From NCBI GenBank assembly GCA_019636345.1, contig JAHBXQ010000003.1, positions 496,001 to 560,000 of the forward strand: a stretch of DNA of 64,000 nucleotides, given 5' to 3'. Of the stretch, positions 15,543-24,494 are shown one piece after another. Numbering within the stretch: the stretch's first letter is position 1; each line of letters starts with the position of its first letter. The stretch comes from Pirellulales bacterium (GTDB taxonomy: Bacteria; Planctomycetota; Planctomycetia; Pirellulales; Lacipirellulaceae). The position numbers and the translations under genes were made by a program. The notes below the pieces were generated by a model, which did no database searches, was not told the origin of the DNA, and saw only the letters and a program-made list of their open reading frames with translations.

Positions 15543-16439
15543 TTAACCGAGAACAAGGTCTACGATCCCAACCGCCAGCAGGCCGAGGCTGATCACGGCG
15601 TTGACGTTGAAGAACGCGGCGTTGACTCGGCTGAGGTCGTCGGGCCGTACGAGGGCGTGCTCGTAGACCAGCAGCACGGCGACCGCGGCCACCCCGGCGC
15701 CGTAGATCCAGCCGAAAGGGGGATAGACCAGGGGCAGGGCGGCCAGTGCCGCTATTGTCGCCAAATGGAGGCCCGCGGCTAGTCGCAGGGCGCCGGCGAC
15801 GCCGAATCGCACGGGGATGCTGTGGAGCCGCGCCTGCCGGTCGAAATCGACGTCCTGACAGGCGTAGATCACGTCGAACCCGGCGACCCACGTCAGCACG
15901 GCCAGCCCGAGTACGGCCGCGGGGAGCAGGTCTGTCGGGGCGGCAGCGACCTGCTCTCCCCGGACGGCAATCCATGCCGCCATCGGCGACAGGGCCAACG
16001 CCGCCCCCAACCAGAAATGGGCCAGCGCCGTATAGCGCTTCGTGTAGCTGTAGCCCAGGAGGAACGCGAGCACGGGGAGAGAGAGGCCAAGCGGCAGGCG
16101 GTTGGGGAGGAAGAGCAGCGTGCTCGCGACGAACGCCAAGCTGCACGCGATCGCCAGCGCGGCGACTTGGGGGACGCTGAGAACGCCGGCGGGGAGGTGC
16201 CGCCCCGCGGTGCGGGGGTTCAGGGCGTCGATGTCGCGATCGGCAAGGCGGTTGAACGCCATCGCGGCGCTGCGGGCCGTGACCATACAGAAGACGACGC
16301 CCATGAGTTCGCGCCAGCTCAGCGTCCGCGTCTCGCGCACGGCCGCCGCCATCAACATCGCCAGCAGCGCAAACGGCAGCGCGAACAGCGTGTGGCTGAA
16401 GCGGACGAGCGACAGGAAGTGGCGGACGGTGGCGAACAT
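15543..16439 (-). CDS. UbiA-family prenyltransferase, probable MqnP-type
   Basis: A 298-residue integral membrane prenyltransferase with about eight or nine helices. The start at 16439 (MFATVRHFLSLVRFSHTLFALP) is preferred because the 19 extra upstream residues come from repeat DNA. The two Mg-diphosphate motifs are NRLADRDID (63-71) and CQDVDFD (194-200). In futalosine-pathway bacteria, UbiA paralogues beside mqnE and a ubiX gene prenylate dihydroxynaphthoate, so this gene (mqnP or menA role) probably attaches the polyprenyl tail. 4-Hydroxybenzoate as substrate is possible by family name, but the operon argues for menaquinone. Confidence 0.88.
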   Translation of the reverse strand: MFATVRHFLSLVRFSHTLFALPFALLAMLMAAAVRETRTLSWRELMGVVFCMVTARSAAMAFNRLADRDIDALNPRTAGRHLPAGVLSVPQVAALAIACSLAFVASTLLFLPNRLPLGLSLPVLAFLLGYSYTKRYTALAHFWLGAALALSPMAAWIAVRGEQVAAAPTDLLPAAVLGLAVLTWVAGFDVIYACQDVDFDRQARLHSIPVRFGVAGALRLAAGLHLATIAALAALPLVYPPFGWIYGAGVAAVAVLLVYEHALVRPDDLSRVNAAFFNVNAVISLGLLAVGIVDLVLG

Positions 16440-16450
16440 TGCGGGGCGAA

Positions 16451-16533
16451 TGACCAATGACCAAGCACCAATGACCATAGCCGGGATTTCGCCCATCCGA
16501 CTTTGGTCATTGGGACTTGGTCATTGGTGCTTA
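16451..16533. repeat. Inverted repeat of ACCAATGACCA-type units upstream of the mqnP-like gene
   Basis: TGACCAATGACCAAGCACCA and following bases (16451-16478) pair with the reverse-complement units TTGGTCATTGGGACTTGGTC and following bases (16503-16533). Each arm is itself a partial tandem of a TTGGTCATTGG unit. The repeat fills the ubiX-mqnP junction. Confidence 0.7.
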
Positions 16534-16545
16534 GTTATTGGCGCA

Positions 16546-17241
16546 TCACTTCTTCACCCCCCAGCGTTCGACGAGGCAGTTGTCGATGCGGAGCTGGTCG
16601 CAGATGCGTCCCACGATGAAGTCGACCAAGTCGCGCAGCGTGGTGACGCCGTGGTACCAGCCGGGGGAGGCGGGGAGGACGACCGCGCCGGCCTCGGTGC
16701 ATTTGCGCATGTTGTCGATCGCGGGGAGCGACAGCGGCGTTTCGCGGGGGACGAGGACCAGTTTGCGACGCTCTTTCAGGTGAACCTCGGCGGCGCGTTG
16801 GATCAGGTTCCCCGCCGTGCCGTGGGCGATGGCCGACAGGGTCGTCCCCGAGCAGGGGGTGACGACCATCCCCTCGGTCAGGAACGACCCGCTGGCGATC
16901 GGCGAGTTGAAATCCTTGTAGTGGTGATAGTGCAAGTCGCCCACGCGGCCCGCGTCGACCGACAGGACGTTGCTGTCGGCCGTGCCGATGCCGGCCGAGG
17001 CTTGCAGCAGACGGATCTTGCTGTCGGAGGCGTGGGTGACGTCGTCGAGCATGAGGGCGGCGGGATTGAAATCGTCCAGGTCGACGGTCAGGTCCATCTC
17101 CTCGCGGATGACGTGGGCCCCGGTCGGGCTGATCGACAGGTGGACGTCGTGCCCCGTGGCGAGCAGCACCTCGACGAGTCGCAGCGAGTAGACCGCTCCG
17201 CTGGCCCCGGTGACGGCGACGACGATGTTCTTGGGGGTCAT
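16546..17241 (-). CDS. ubiX: UbiX-family flavin prenyltransferase
   Basis: A 231-residue flavoprotein-fold enzyme. UbiX proteins make prenylated FMN, the cofactor of UbiD decarboxylases. The N-terminal VAVTGASGAVYSLRLVE FMN-binding block, the CSGTTLSAIAHG segment and the signature RAAEVHLKERRKLVLVPRE are all present, with the closing PAIDNM block. In futalosine-pathway operons the UbiX/UbiD pair (MqnL/MqnM types) probably removes a carboxyl group from the prenylated intermediate. No ubiD is in the window. It is 43 bp downstream of the methyltransferase gene and co-directional with it. Confidence 0.93.
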   Translation of the reverse strand: MTPKNIVVAVTGASGAVYSLRLVEVLLATGHDVHLSISPTGAHVIREEMDLTVDLDDFNPAALMLDDVTHASDSKIRLLQASAGIGTADSNVLSVDAGRVGDLHYHHYKDFNSPIASGSFLTEGMVVTPCSGTTLSAIAHGTAGNLIQRAAEVHLKERRKLVLVPRETPLSLPAIDNMRKCTEAGAVVLPASPGWYHGVTTLRDLVDFIVGRICDQLRIDNCLVERWGVKK

Positions 17242-17284
17242 GACTTCAAACAGCTCGGGGGTCGGGGTGACTTGACCACGGCGG

Positions 17285-18079
17285 TCACGGAGAATCGATC
17301 GGTTTGGTCCCGACGTACAGCGTCGCGACGCCGAGGGTGAAGGGGCGGAACTCGACTTGGGTCAGGCCCGCTTGCTCCATCCGGACGACGAGCTGTTCGT
17401 ACTGCGGGAACTGGCCGACGCTTTCCGGGAGGTAGTCGTAGGCGCTCTCGCGATTGCGGGCGAGCAGTTGGCCGATTCGCGGCAGGACGCGACGAAAGTA
17501 CCAGCCGTAGACCGAGCGGAGCGGCTCGCGTCGCGGGGTGGTGAACTCGAGCACCGCGACCTTTCCCCCCGGACGGCAGACGCGGGTCATCTCGCGGAGG
17601 CCCGCGTCGGCGTCCGACACGTTCCGCAGGCCGAAGGCGACGCTGACCACGTCGAACCGGTCGGCGGGGAAAGGGAGCTGCTGGGCGTCGGCCTCGATCC
17701 AGGGGATCGTCGCGGACTTCCGGCGGGCGATATCGAGCATTTCGTGGCAGAAGTCCGTGCCGACGACCTCGACTTTCTCGCCGCCTGCGGCCAGGTACGC
17801 CAGGGCCAAGTCGCCGGTCCCCGTGCAAACGTCCAGCACGCTCGCCCCCGGCGCGGGGGGAACGAGCGTCACGGTGCGGCGGCGCCACCGTTTGTCGATA
17901 TTGAGCGACAGCAGGTGATTGAGCAGGTCGTACCGGCCCGCGATCTGGCCGAACATGCGGCGCACGCGCTGGCCCGATTTGTCGACGGGGGCGACCGGCG
18001 GCGGGAGCGTGGCGGGCATGGGAGGGGCGGGCAGTCGGCGGCCGGGGCGGGGCGATGGCGACCTGTTCAGTATCGCCAT
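17285..18079 (-). CDS. ubiE: Demethylmenaquinone methyltransferase (UbiE/MenG)
   Basis: A 264-residue class I SAM methyltransferase that converts demethylmenaquinone to menaquinone. The MFGQIAGRYDLLNHLLSLN block is the family N-terminal signature; motif I is VLDVCTGTGDLAL (81-93), and the UbiE-specific VAFGLRNVSD and the late FRPFTLGVATLYVG blocks are intact. A Pro/Arg-rich head of about 20 residues makes a start at Met21 (18019) possible. It is the first gene of the minus-strand menaquinone operon and stands back to back with comB. The other operon genes make MenG the likely role. Confidence 0.94.
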   Translation of the reverse strand: MAILNRSPSPRPGRRLPAPPMPATLPPPVAPVDKSGQRVRRMFGQIAGRYDLLNHLLSLNIDKRWRRRTVTLVPPAPGASVLDVCTGTGDLALAYLAAGGEKVEVVGTDFCHEMLDIARRKSATIPWIEADAQQLPFPADRFDVVSVAFGLRNVSDADAGLREMTRVCRPGGKVAVLEFTTPRREPLRSVYGWYFRRVLPRIGQLLARNRESAYDYLPESVGQFPQYEQLVVRMEQAGLTQVEFRPFTLGVATLYVGTKPIDSP

Positions 18080-18239
18080 AGAATGGGGCCCTCGCTAGCG
18101 CAAACCGGGGGCGGGCAGGGGGCTTAACTCCGTGCCGCCGGGGGCGAGAACGTTGCGCCGCCGGGGGCGGGGACGCCGTGTGCTCGCTGCATTGCGACGA
18201 CTGACCGCCGACCTCGACCCTCGCGTCTTTCCCAATGCC

Positions 18240-18995
18240 ATGTCGCTTCGCGTTCACTACTTGCCGCAGTTCGTGAGCGAGGCCGAGTTGGCCGGGCGGA
18301 CGGTCGTGGTCGTCGATCTGTTGCGGGCGTCGACGACGATCTGCCAGGCGCTTGCCGCGGGGGCGCGGTGCGTGCTGCCGTTCGTCGAGGTCGACCAGAC
18401 GCTGCGCGCGGCCCAGGGGCTCGATCGGGCCGAGACGCTGCTGGGGGGCGAGCGCGGGGGGCGGCTCATCGAGGGCTTCGACCTGGGGAACTCCCCCGCC
18501 GAGTACACGCCGGAGCGCGTCTTCGGCAAACGGGTCCTGTTCACCACGACCAACGGCACGCGGGCGCTGGAGCATGCTCGACTGGCCGGCCGGACGCTCG
18601 TGGGGTGCGGGGTCAATCGCCGAGCGATCGTCGAAGCGGTCGCCGACGATCGCGAGATCGACGTGCTGTGCGCCGGCACGGCCGGGATCGTGGGGCGCGA
18701 CGACGTGCTCGCCGCGGGGGCGATCGCGCACGAGTTGCAGCACGTGCGCGGCGACGACGCGACCAACGAGTGGGCCGACGCGGCGATCCGCGAGTGGGCG
18801 GAGCTGCTGACGACGGCGCGGGCCCTGGGCCGATCGCCGACCGAGCAGTTTGCCGACGAGCTGACCCGCACGACCCACGGCCGGACGCTGCTGGACCTGG
18901 ACTGCGGCGACGATCTGCCGCGGTGCGCGAACCTGGACAGCCTGGGGGTCGTCCCCGAGCGAGACCCCCGCACGGGCGAGATCACGCTGGCGTAG
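18240..18995 (+). CDS. comB: 2-phosphosulfolactate phosphatase family protein (ComB)
   Basis: A 251-residue ComB-family protein, start ATG 18240 (MSLRVHYLPQFV); a longer in-frame extension to 18132 is Arg-rich and unlikely. The family motifs are TVVVVDLLRASTTICQAL, GGRLIEGFDLGNSPAEY, VLFTTTNGTRAL and CAGTAG. The archetype hydrolyses 2-phosphosulfolactate to sulfolactate, a coenzyme M pathway step in archaea. In bacteria such as this the physiological substrate is often unproven. No comA or comC is adjacent. The divergent 160-bp gap to the menaquinone operon should hold two promoters, which I could not place. Confidence 0.88.
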   Translation: MSLRVHYLPQFVSEAELAGRTVVVVDLLRASTTICQALAAGARCVLPFVEVDQTLRAAQGLDRAETLLGGERGGRLIEGFDLGNSPAEYTPERVFGKRVLFTTTNGTRALEHARLAGRTLVGCGVNRRAIVEAVADDREIDVLCAGTAGIVGRDDVLAAGAIAHELQHVRGDDATNEWADAAIREWAELLTTARALGRSPTEQFADELTRTTHGRTLLDLDCGDDLPRCANLDSLGVVPERDPRTGEITLA

Positions 18996-19090
18996 GCGAG
19001 CGGCGCGTTCGCAAGTAAACTGGAGGATTCGCCGCCGATCGGCCGCCCTGGCGAGACAATACGCACGCAGAACAGAACATCGAGCGCATC

Positions 19091-20731
19091 ATGGAAATGG
19101 ACAAACTCGTCTCGCTGTGCAAGCGACGAGGATTCTTGTTTCAGTCGAGCGAGATCTACGGCGGGCTCAACGGGTTTTGGGACTACGGCCCGCTGGGGGT
19201 CGAGCTGAAGCGGAACATTAAGAACGCCTGGTGGCAGGACATGGTCACCGGGCACGACGACCTCGTCGCGCCCGCGGGCGCCCCGCAGCCGTACGAGATG
19301 ACGGGTCTCGACTGCACGATCATCATGCACCCGCAGGTGTGGAAGTGCAGCGGGCATTTCGATTTGTTCTGCGACATGATGGTCGACTGCCGCGAGACGA
19401 AAGGGCGTTACCGCGCCGACCATATTCGCTGCTATCCGGTCTCGTCCTTGGACAGCCAAGTGCTGGGGTGGGTGGCGTCGCTGCTCGAACCAGCCGATTT
19501 TGCCGCGTCGTTGTCAAATTCGTTTGAGAAGAAAGTCGGGAAACTGTTCGGCACGGCTGAATTGTGCATCGACCAGGTTCGCTCGATTCCCTATCCCTCG
19601 GTGCTCGAAGCGGATCGCTCCCGAGTCCTCGGTCCTGACGCGACGCAACTCGGCACACTGACGGCGCCGCGCGAATTCAATCTCATGTTCCCCACGACCG
19701 TGGGTGCGCTTAGCGGAGAAGAAGGCCGCGCCTTCCTCCGCCCCGAGACCGCTCAGGGGATCTTCGTCAATTTCAAGAACGTGCTCGACAGCACCCGCGT
19801 GAAGGTGCCGTTCGGGATCGCCCAGGTGGGAAAATCGTTCCGCAACGAGATCACGCCGCGGAACTTTACGTTCCGCAGTCGCGAGTTCGAGCAGATGGAG
19901 ATCGAGTTCTTCTGCCATCCGAGCGAGTCGCGCAAATGGTACGAGTACTGGCGCGATCGGCGGATGCGGTGGTACACCGACTTGGGGCTCGCCGGCGAGC
20001 GGCTGCAGATGCGCGAGCACGCGGCCGACGAGCTCAGCCACTACAGCGTCGGCACGGCCGACATCGAGTATGCGTTCCCGTTTCTGCCGCCGGGGGAATA
20101 CGGCGAGCTCGAGGGGATCGCCCATCGCGGCGACTTCGACCTGCGGAGCCACATGGAAGGCAAGCTGGTGAAGAACGCCGCGGGGTGTTTGGAGGTCGAG
20201 ATGGTCCCGGTCGAAGGCAAGCCCGACAAGATGCGGCCGAAGCACAAGGGCTCGGGCCGCGATCTCACCTACCGCGACGAGGTCACGGGCGAGCGGTACA
20301 CGCCGCACGTCATTGAACCCTCGGCAGGAGCCGACCGGGGCGTGCTGGCGTTTTTGTGCGAGGCGTACCACGAAGACCAGGCGCCCGACGACAAGGGCGA
20401 GCTGCAGACGCGAGTCGTGATGAAGCTCCACCCGCGGTTGGCGCCAATCAAGGCGGCGGTCTTCCCGCTCGTGAAAAAGGACGGCCTGCCGGAGATCGCC
20501 CAGGAGATTTACCGCGGCCTGAAGAAGAAATTCCCCGCGTTCTACGACGAGAAGGGCGCCGTGGGGCGCCGCTATCGTCGCCAGGACGAAGCGGGCACGC
20601 CGTACTGTATTACGGTCGACGGGCAGAGCCGCGAGGACGGCACGGTCACGGTGCGCGACCGCGACACGCTGGAGCAATGGCGCGTGAAGATCGACGACGT
20701 GGTCGCGGAGATCGAGAGCCGAGTGAGCTGA
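19091..20731 (+). CDS. glyS: Glycyl-tRNA synthetase, homodimeric type
   Basis: A 546-residue class II aminoacyl-tRNA synthetase of the alpha2 type that charges tRNA-Gly. The N-terminus KRRGFLFQSSEIYGGLNGF, the FNLMF...RPETAQGIFVNFKN block, motif 2 (SFRNEITPRNFTFRSREF) and motif 3 (GADRGVLAFLCEAY) are all clear, and an anticodon-binding domain ends the protein. It is longer than many bacterial versions (about 460). The insertion before TAPREFNLMF reads LGPDATQLGTL where I expect a CPxCG zinc knuckle, so the usual zinc cysteines seem to be missing. The gene seems to stand alone. Confidence 0.95.
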   Translation: MEMDKLVSLCKRRGFLFQSSEIYGGLNGFWDYGPLGVELKRNIKNAWWQDMVTGHDDLVAPAGAPQPYEMTGLDCTIIMHPQVWKCSGHFDLFCDMMVDCRETKGRYRADHIRCYPVSSLDSQVLGWVASLLEPADFAASLSNSFEKKVGKLFGTAELCIDQVRSIPYPSVLEADRSRVLGPDATQLGTLTAPREFNLMFPTTVGALSGEEGRAFLRPETAQGIFVNFKNVLDSTRVKVPFGIAQVGKSFRNEITPRNFTFRSREFEQMEIEFFCHPSESRKWYEYWRDRRMRWYTDLGLAGERLQMREHAADELSHYSVGTADIEYAFPFLPPGEYGELEGIAHRGDFDLRSHMEGKLVKNAAGCLEVEMVPVEGKPDKMRPKHKGSGRDLTYRDEVTGERYTPHVIEPSAGADRGVLAFLCEAYHEDQAPDDKGELQTRVVMKLHPRLAPIKAAVFPLVKKDGLPEIAQEIYRGLKKKFPAFYDEKGAVGRRYRRQDEAGTPYCITVDGQSREDGTVTVRDRDTLEQWRVKIDDVVAEIESRVS

Positions 20732-20803
20732 GGCGGAGAAGTTTGAACTGCGACGACGCGATTAGCGCATCGAGCATGCCGCTTTGGCCGTCGTGTCGTC
20801 GAG

Positions 20804-20821
20804 GCTTCTTCGCTGAGAAGC
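20804..20821. terminator. Possible hairpin between convergent genes
   Basis: GCTTCT (20804-20809) and AGAAGC (20816-20821) can pair around a six-base loop, just past glyS and touching the end of the minus-strand gene. There is no T-tract. Weak evidence. Confidence 0.25.
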
Positions 20822-20824
20822 GAG

Positions 20825-21577
20825 CTATCGCTCGAGTCGCGCCGCGAGCTGGTCGAGCTGCCCGCGCAGGTTCGCCATGGTCAGCGACGGGCTGGCCGTG
20901 GCGCCGAAGTGTTCGTAGTAGGCCTGGCTGCAGCTCATGCGGGCCATGGCGAGCCGTCCGGCCAAGTCGCCGAGTTCGTCGATCTGGGCGCCGACCCCCT
21001 CGAGTTGGCGGTTGATGCGGCGGCTGTTGCGCCACAGTCGCACCGCGGCGAGCGACAGGCCAAGGATGAGCATCCCCTCGCCGAAGATCGTGGTCGAGAG
21101 CCCCCATTGCCAGGCCGACGGGACGGCCAGCGCGGCGGCCCAGGTCATCGCCAGGGCGCCGGCGAGGAAGACGCCTCCGCCTCCCCACAAGAGCAGGGCG
21201 ACGGCCCACGCGGCGCTTTGCCGGGCGACCGGAGGGGCCGCTGGGGCGCGGGGCGGGGCCGAGACGGCGGTTGTCAGCGGCACGGCGCTCTCGGCCCAGC
21301 GGAACGGCGCCGTGCGGCCGAAGGCGGGGTCGATACGGCGCCGGGGGCGGAGCTTTTCGGCGAGCGCCGCCAGGGGATCGCGATCGTCGTCCGCGCGAGC
21401 CGGGACGGCGTGCGCGTCGTCGCGGCCCGCGGAGGCGCAGTGGACCGCGTCGAGTTCAATCCCGCGGTCGTCCGGACGGGCGACGGCGAAGGCGACGCCG
21501 CACCGGGCGCAGGCCGGGGCGCATTGGCCGGCGGCGCGGCCGGCCGGCACGTCTTGCTGGCAATACTGGCACCACAT
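20825..21577 (-). CDS. Zinc-ribbon membrane protein of unknown function
   Basis: A 250-residue protein with start ATG 21577 (MWCQYCQQDVPA). The N-terminus holds two CxxC knuckles (C3/C6 and C23/C26), a probable zinc ribbon. A disordered Pro/Ala-rich section follows to about residue 115, then two adjacent hydrophobic segments (about 120-175) likely forming a membrane hairpin. The C-terminal 70 residues are charged and probably coiled-coil (INRQLEGVGAQIDELGDLAGRL). The layout resembles planctomycete proteins of unknown role. It converges with glyS and is 187 bp from the cytochrome b-c gene upstream; a shared job with the cytochromes is not shown. Confidence 0.7.
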   Translation of the reverse strand: MWCQYCQQDVPAGRAAGQCAPACARCGVAFAVARPDDRGIELDAVHCASAGRDDAHAVPARADDDRDPLAALAEKLRPRRRIDPAFGRTAPFRWAESAVPLTTAVSAPPRAPAAPPVARQSAAWAVALLLWGGGGVFLAGALAMTWAAALAVPSAWQWGLSTTIFGEGMLILGLSLAAVRLWRNSRRINRQLEGVGAQIDELGDLAGRLAMARMSCSQAYYEHFGATASPSLTMANLRGQLDQLAARLER

Positions 21578-21764
21578 GCGAGGCGCTCTACGGCGACGAG
21601 GCAAGCGAGAAAAGTGCGGCGCGAAGAGTCCGCGCCGCCATTGAGAGTGATCGGCGCCGGGGTTGGGCGCACTTCAGCGAATGACGCTGCGAAGTGAAAT
21701 GACCGCTGACCAAGCTCTCATAACCAAGGGACGCACCTCGCCGGTTGCGGCGCTCGGCGCTTGA

Positions 21765-23714
21765 TCATTCTTGCTTCGCGCTTTGGCGGTCGTCTTGCTC
21801 CGGCCGGGCCCACTCGCCGCGGAGCCAGTCGACGATCAGTTCGATCGACTTCTGGTCGAGCTGGTTGAGTCGCGGGTCGTCGTGCGCGGCGAACGCCGGC
21901 ATGCGATCGTTGTTGTCGCCGTAGAAGCGTTCGCTGGAGGGGTTCTTGATGAAGTCGATAAGCCACTCGCGCGACATGTACCCGGTGAGGTCGGGCGCCG
22001 AGCCGAGCTCGCCCGCGTCGTGGAATTTGTGACAGTCGGTGCAGCTCATGCCGCTGGTCAGGACGTCGGCGAGGCCGCCGGTCATCAACTCGCGCCCCGC
22101 GGCGACGACTGCGGCGACTTTCGCGTCGGCATCGTGTTGGGACGACAGTTTCGCCTCGGCGGAGAGCGCGACGGCGACCGTTGCGAACGCCTCGCGGACC
22201 GCGGCTTGCTGATCCTCGTCGGCGTCGTCGCCGAATTCGTCGCGGACGTAGGAGACCATGTCCCCTTCGGCAAACGGGGAGCCCTCGTATCCGTAGAGGT
22301 GGGCGGATGCGATCTGCTCGGGGTCGAGCAGCGCGGCCGCCCAGGCTCGCGAGCCGACGCCGAACAGGTTTGGCGCCGTGGGGGCGGCGTTGGCAAGATC
22401 GCCGGCGTCGGGTTCTTTCTGTGCGACCGATACGTGGTTGTGACAGCTCGCGCAGTACTGCCGATACAACTTCGGCCCCTGCAGGTACGGGTCTTCGTAG
22501 ACGAGCGTGAGCGCGCCGGTCGGGGGGATGCGGTCCGGGCCGCCGGCCAACTCGATCACGCGCTCGGCGTCGTGCTCGGCTTGGCGTTTGGCGCGCAAAA
22601 AGCGGTCCGACGCCTCCCATCGCGCAGCGGCGGCGGGATCGTTCATGGCGACGACCTCGTCTTGCGTAGTCCCCTGCGCGAAGTAGTCCTCGCGGATCGC
22701 CTGAGCGGTCAAGAGCGCCGCTCCTCCCAGCAGGACGCACAGCAGGGCGACGTTGAACACATGCCCGCGGCGGGTGCGGCCGATCCACGGCATGGCCAGC
22801 AGCACCGCGGTGACGACGCCGGGGATGATGAAGGCGCCCCACACCTCGGTTTCGCCGGGGAACCACTTGAGGAACTGAAACAGGAACAGGAAGTACCACT
22901 CGGGCCGGGCGGCGTCGTACGGGTTGGCCGGGTCGGCGGGGGCGGTCAGTTCGGCCCCGCCGTAGTAGACGGTCAGCCCCAGCACGGCCGCGAGCACCCC
23001 CAGCGCCGCAACCGCGTCTTTGAGGACCTGGTCGGGCCAGAACATGGCCGTCGGCGATTTGAGCGGCTGCTTGGCGTGGATGCCGTGCCGTCGGAACAAC
23101 GCGATGTGGAGCGCCAGAAACGCCGCCATCGCCCCAGGGAGCACCCCTGCGTGGAGCGCAAAGAACCGCGTGAGCGTCTGGTGTCCGTAGTCGCTGCCGC
23201 CGATGGCGAGCTTGCGCAGCTCGGGTCCGACCACCGGCGCTTGGCTGGCGAGGTTCGTGCCGACAGTGGTCGCCCAGTAGCCCTTCTGGTCCCAGGGGAG
23301 CAGGTATCCCGTGAGCGCCAATCCCAACACGATCAGCATCAGCACGACGCCCAGCACGAAGTTGAGTTCGCGCGGCGCGCGATACGCCCCGTCCCACACG
23401 ACCTGGACGAAGTGGAGCGCCAGCAGCACGACCATCGCCGAGGCCATGAAATGGTGCACCCCGCGCAGCAGCCAACCGCCGGTCGCTTCGTATTGGATGT
23501 AGTAGACGCTCTCCCAGGCGGTCGTCGTACTGGGGCTGTAGAACATCCACAGGAATACGCCGGTGACGATCTGCGTGACCAGCGCCATCACCAGGGCGCT
23601 CCCCCAGACGTAGCGCCAACGGGCGCCGCCGGGGATCGGCTCGAACAAGGCTTCGTGGATCAGCTTGCGGGCGCCGGTGCGGTTGTCGAACCAGTCGGCG
23701 AGGGACTTGAGCAT
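21765..23714 (-). CDS. Cytochrome b fused to a c-type cytochrome region (menaquinol-oxidising bc complex)
   Basis: A 649-residue fusion. Residues 1-340 are cytochrome b plus the subunit-IV part: paired haem ligands in HHFMASAMVVLLALH (H87 or H88/H101) and HAGVLPGAMAAFLALH (H188/H203), and the quinol-site PEWYFLF (271-277). A soluble tail carries two CxxCH haem-c sites, CASCH (421-425) and CTDCH (558-562), with a late MPAF that could give a Met ligand. Separate b6/IV or separate cytochrome c1 are more usual. With the Rieske gene just upstream this encodes the electron-transfer core between menaquinol and a periplasmic acceptor. The menaquinone operon nearby fits. Confidence 0.92.
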   Translation of the reverse strand: MLKSLADWFDNRTGARKLIHEALFEPIPGGARWRYVWGSALVMALVTQIVTGVFLWMFYSPSTTTAWESVYYIQYEATGGWLLRGVHHFMASAMVVLLALHFVQVVWDGAYRAPRELNFVLGVVLMLIVLGLALTGYLLPWDQKGYWATTVGTNLASQAPVVGPELRKLAIGGSDYGHQTLTRFFALHAGVLPGAMAAFLALHIALFRRHGIHAKQPLKSPTAMFWPDQVLKDAVAALGVLAAVLGLTVYYGGAELTAPADPANPYDAARPEWYFLFLFQFLKWFPGETEVWGAFIIPGVVTAVLLAMPWIGRTRRGHVFNVALLCVLLGGAALLTAQAIREDYFAQGTTQDEVVAMNDPAAAARWEASDRFLRAKRQAEHDAERVIELAGGPDRIPPTGALTLVYEDPYLQGPKLYRQYCASCHNHVSVAQKEPDAGDLANAAPTAPNLFGVGSRAWAAALLDPEQIASAHLYGYEGSPFAEGDMVSYVRDEFGDDADEDQQAAVREAFATVAVALSAEAKLSSQHDADAKVAAVVAAGRELMTGGLADVLTSGMSCTDCHKFHDAGELGSAPDLTGYMSREWLIDFIKNPSSERFYGDNNDRMPAFAAHDDPRLNQLDQKSIELIVDWLRGEWARPEQDDRQSAKQE

Positions 23715-23788
23715 GGCTTAACGGTCGTGGGCTGGGAACGATTGAGAGGGAGCGGCCGGGGCGGTTCATCGTCCCGACTTTCGCCGCG

Positions 23789-24355
23789 TCATGCCGTGCG
23801 AATTTGCTCTTTGTGACCGGTTTGGAAGTCGATGAACTCGACCCAGACTTCAAAGTGGACAAGATCGCCGGGTCCGTCGATTTCACGGACTTCGACGGGC
23901 AGCCGGTCCATGTCGCGGGGCGAGACCTCGGCGTCGCCGCGGGCCCGGGCGCCGTCGAGCTTGAACGAGCTGGTGTGGCACGGGCAGTTGAAGTGGTCGG
24001 CCCCGGGGGCGAACCCGACGAAGCACCCCGCGTGGGGGCACTTGGCGCTCAGCGCGATCGGCGTTTTCTCGCCCGGGTTGCGGACGAGATAGACGGCGCC
24101 GATCCGTTGCGCGGGGGAGCGGTTCCAGGCGTCGACCCGGCTGGCGGTGACAGGGAACGAGCGCGGGACGCCGTCGTCGGGGACCTGCTCCAACAGGGCG
24201 ACGCGCACGAGCGGCGACTCGCGGCGGCGGAACAGCGGAGTGAGAAAGGCGACGATTCCGATCGCCAGCGGCGTGAGCGTAGCGATCGCCCCGGCGACGA
24301 CCGCCACGACCGCGGCGAGGAACGACCGCCGGGGGGGATGTGAATTATTGGACAT
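23789..24355 (-). CDS. Rieske iron-sulfur protein of the bc complex
   Basis: A 188-residue protein. A twin-arginine-like start (PRRSFLAAVVA) runs into a long hydrophobic anchor (about 12-41), fitting Tat-exported Rieske subunits. The cluster site is CPHAGC (C106, H108) and CPCHTSSF (C124, H127), with C111 and C126 placed for the disulfide. It transfers electrons from quinol to the c-type haem of its partner. The partner gene follows after 74 bp, so the two form an operon with the Rieske gene first. Function assigned with high certainty. Confidence 0.94.
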   Translation of the reverse strand: MSNNSHPPRRSFLAAVVAVVAGAIATLTPLAIGIVAFLTPLFRRRESPLVRVALLEQVPDDGVPRSFPVTASRVDAWNRSPAQRIGAVYLVRNPGEKTPIALSAKCPHAGCFVGFAPGADHFNCPCHTSSFKLDGARARGDAEVSPRDMDRLPVEVREIDGPGDLVHFEVWVEFIDFQTGHKEQIRTA

Positions 24356-24494
24356 GCAATTGCGATCGATCGAAGGGGACCAGCGAGTCGCGGAGGAGAC
24401 GAAGCATTCGGGGGGAGAGGCGAATCCTGGACGTGCTCCGTGGTCTCCGCGCCTGCGTGGCGAAGTTGAGATTCATGCCATGTCGGCGCCGCGA

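Noticed and set aside
16451-16533. Possible CRISPR-like array of ACCAATGACCA units
   Set aside because: The units are short, inverted rather than uniformly direct, and there are no regular spacers or cas genes.
21771-23816. Plus-strand frame of 681 codons opposite the cytochrome b-c gene
   Set aside because: The opposite strand has haem and quinol motifs in order; this frame has none.
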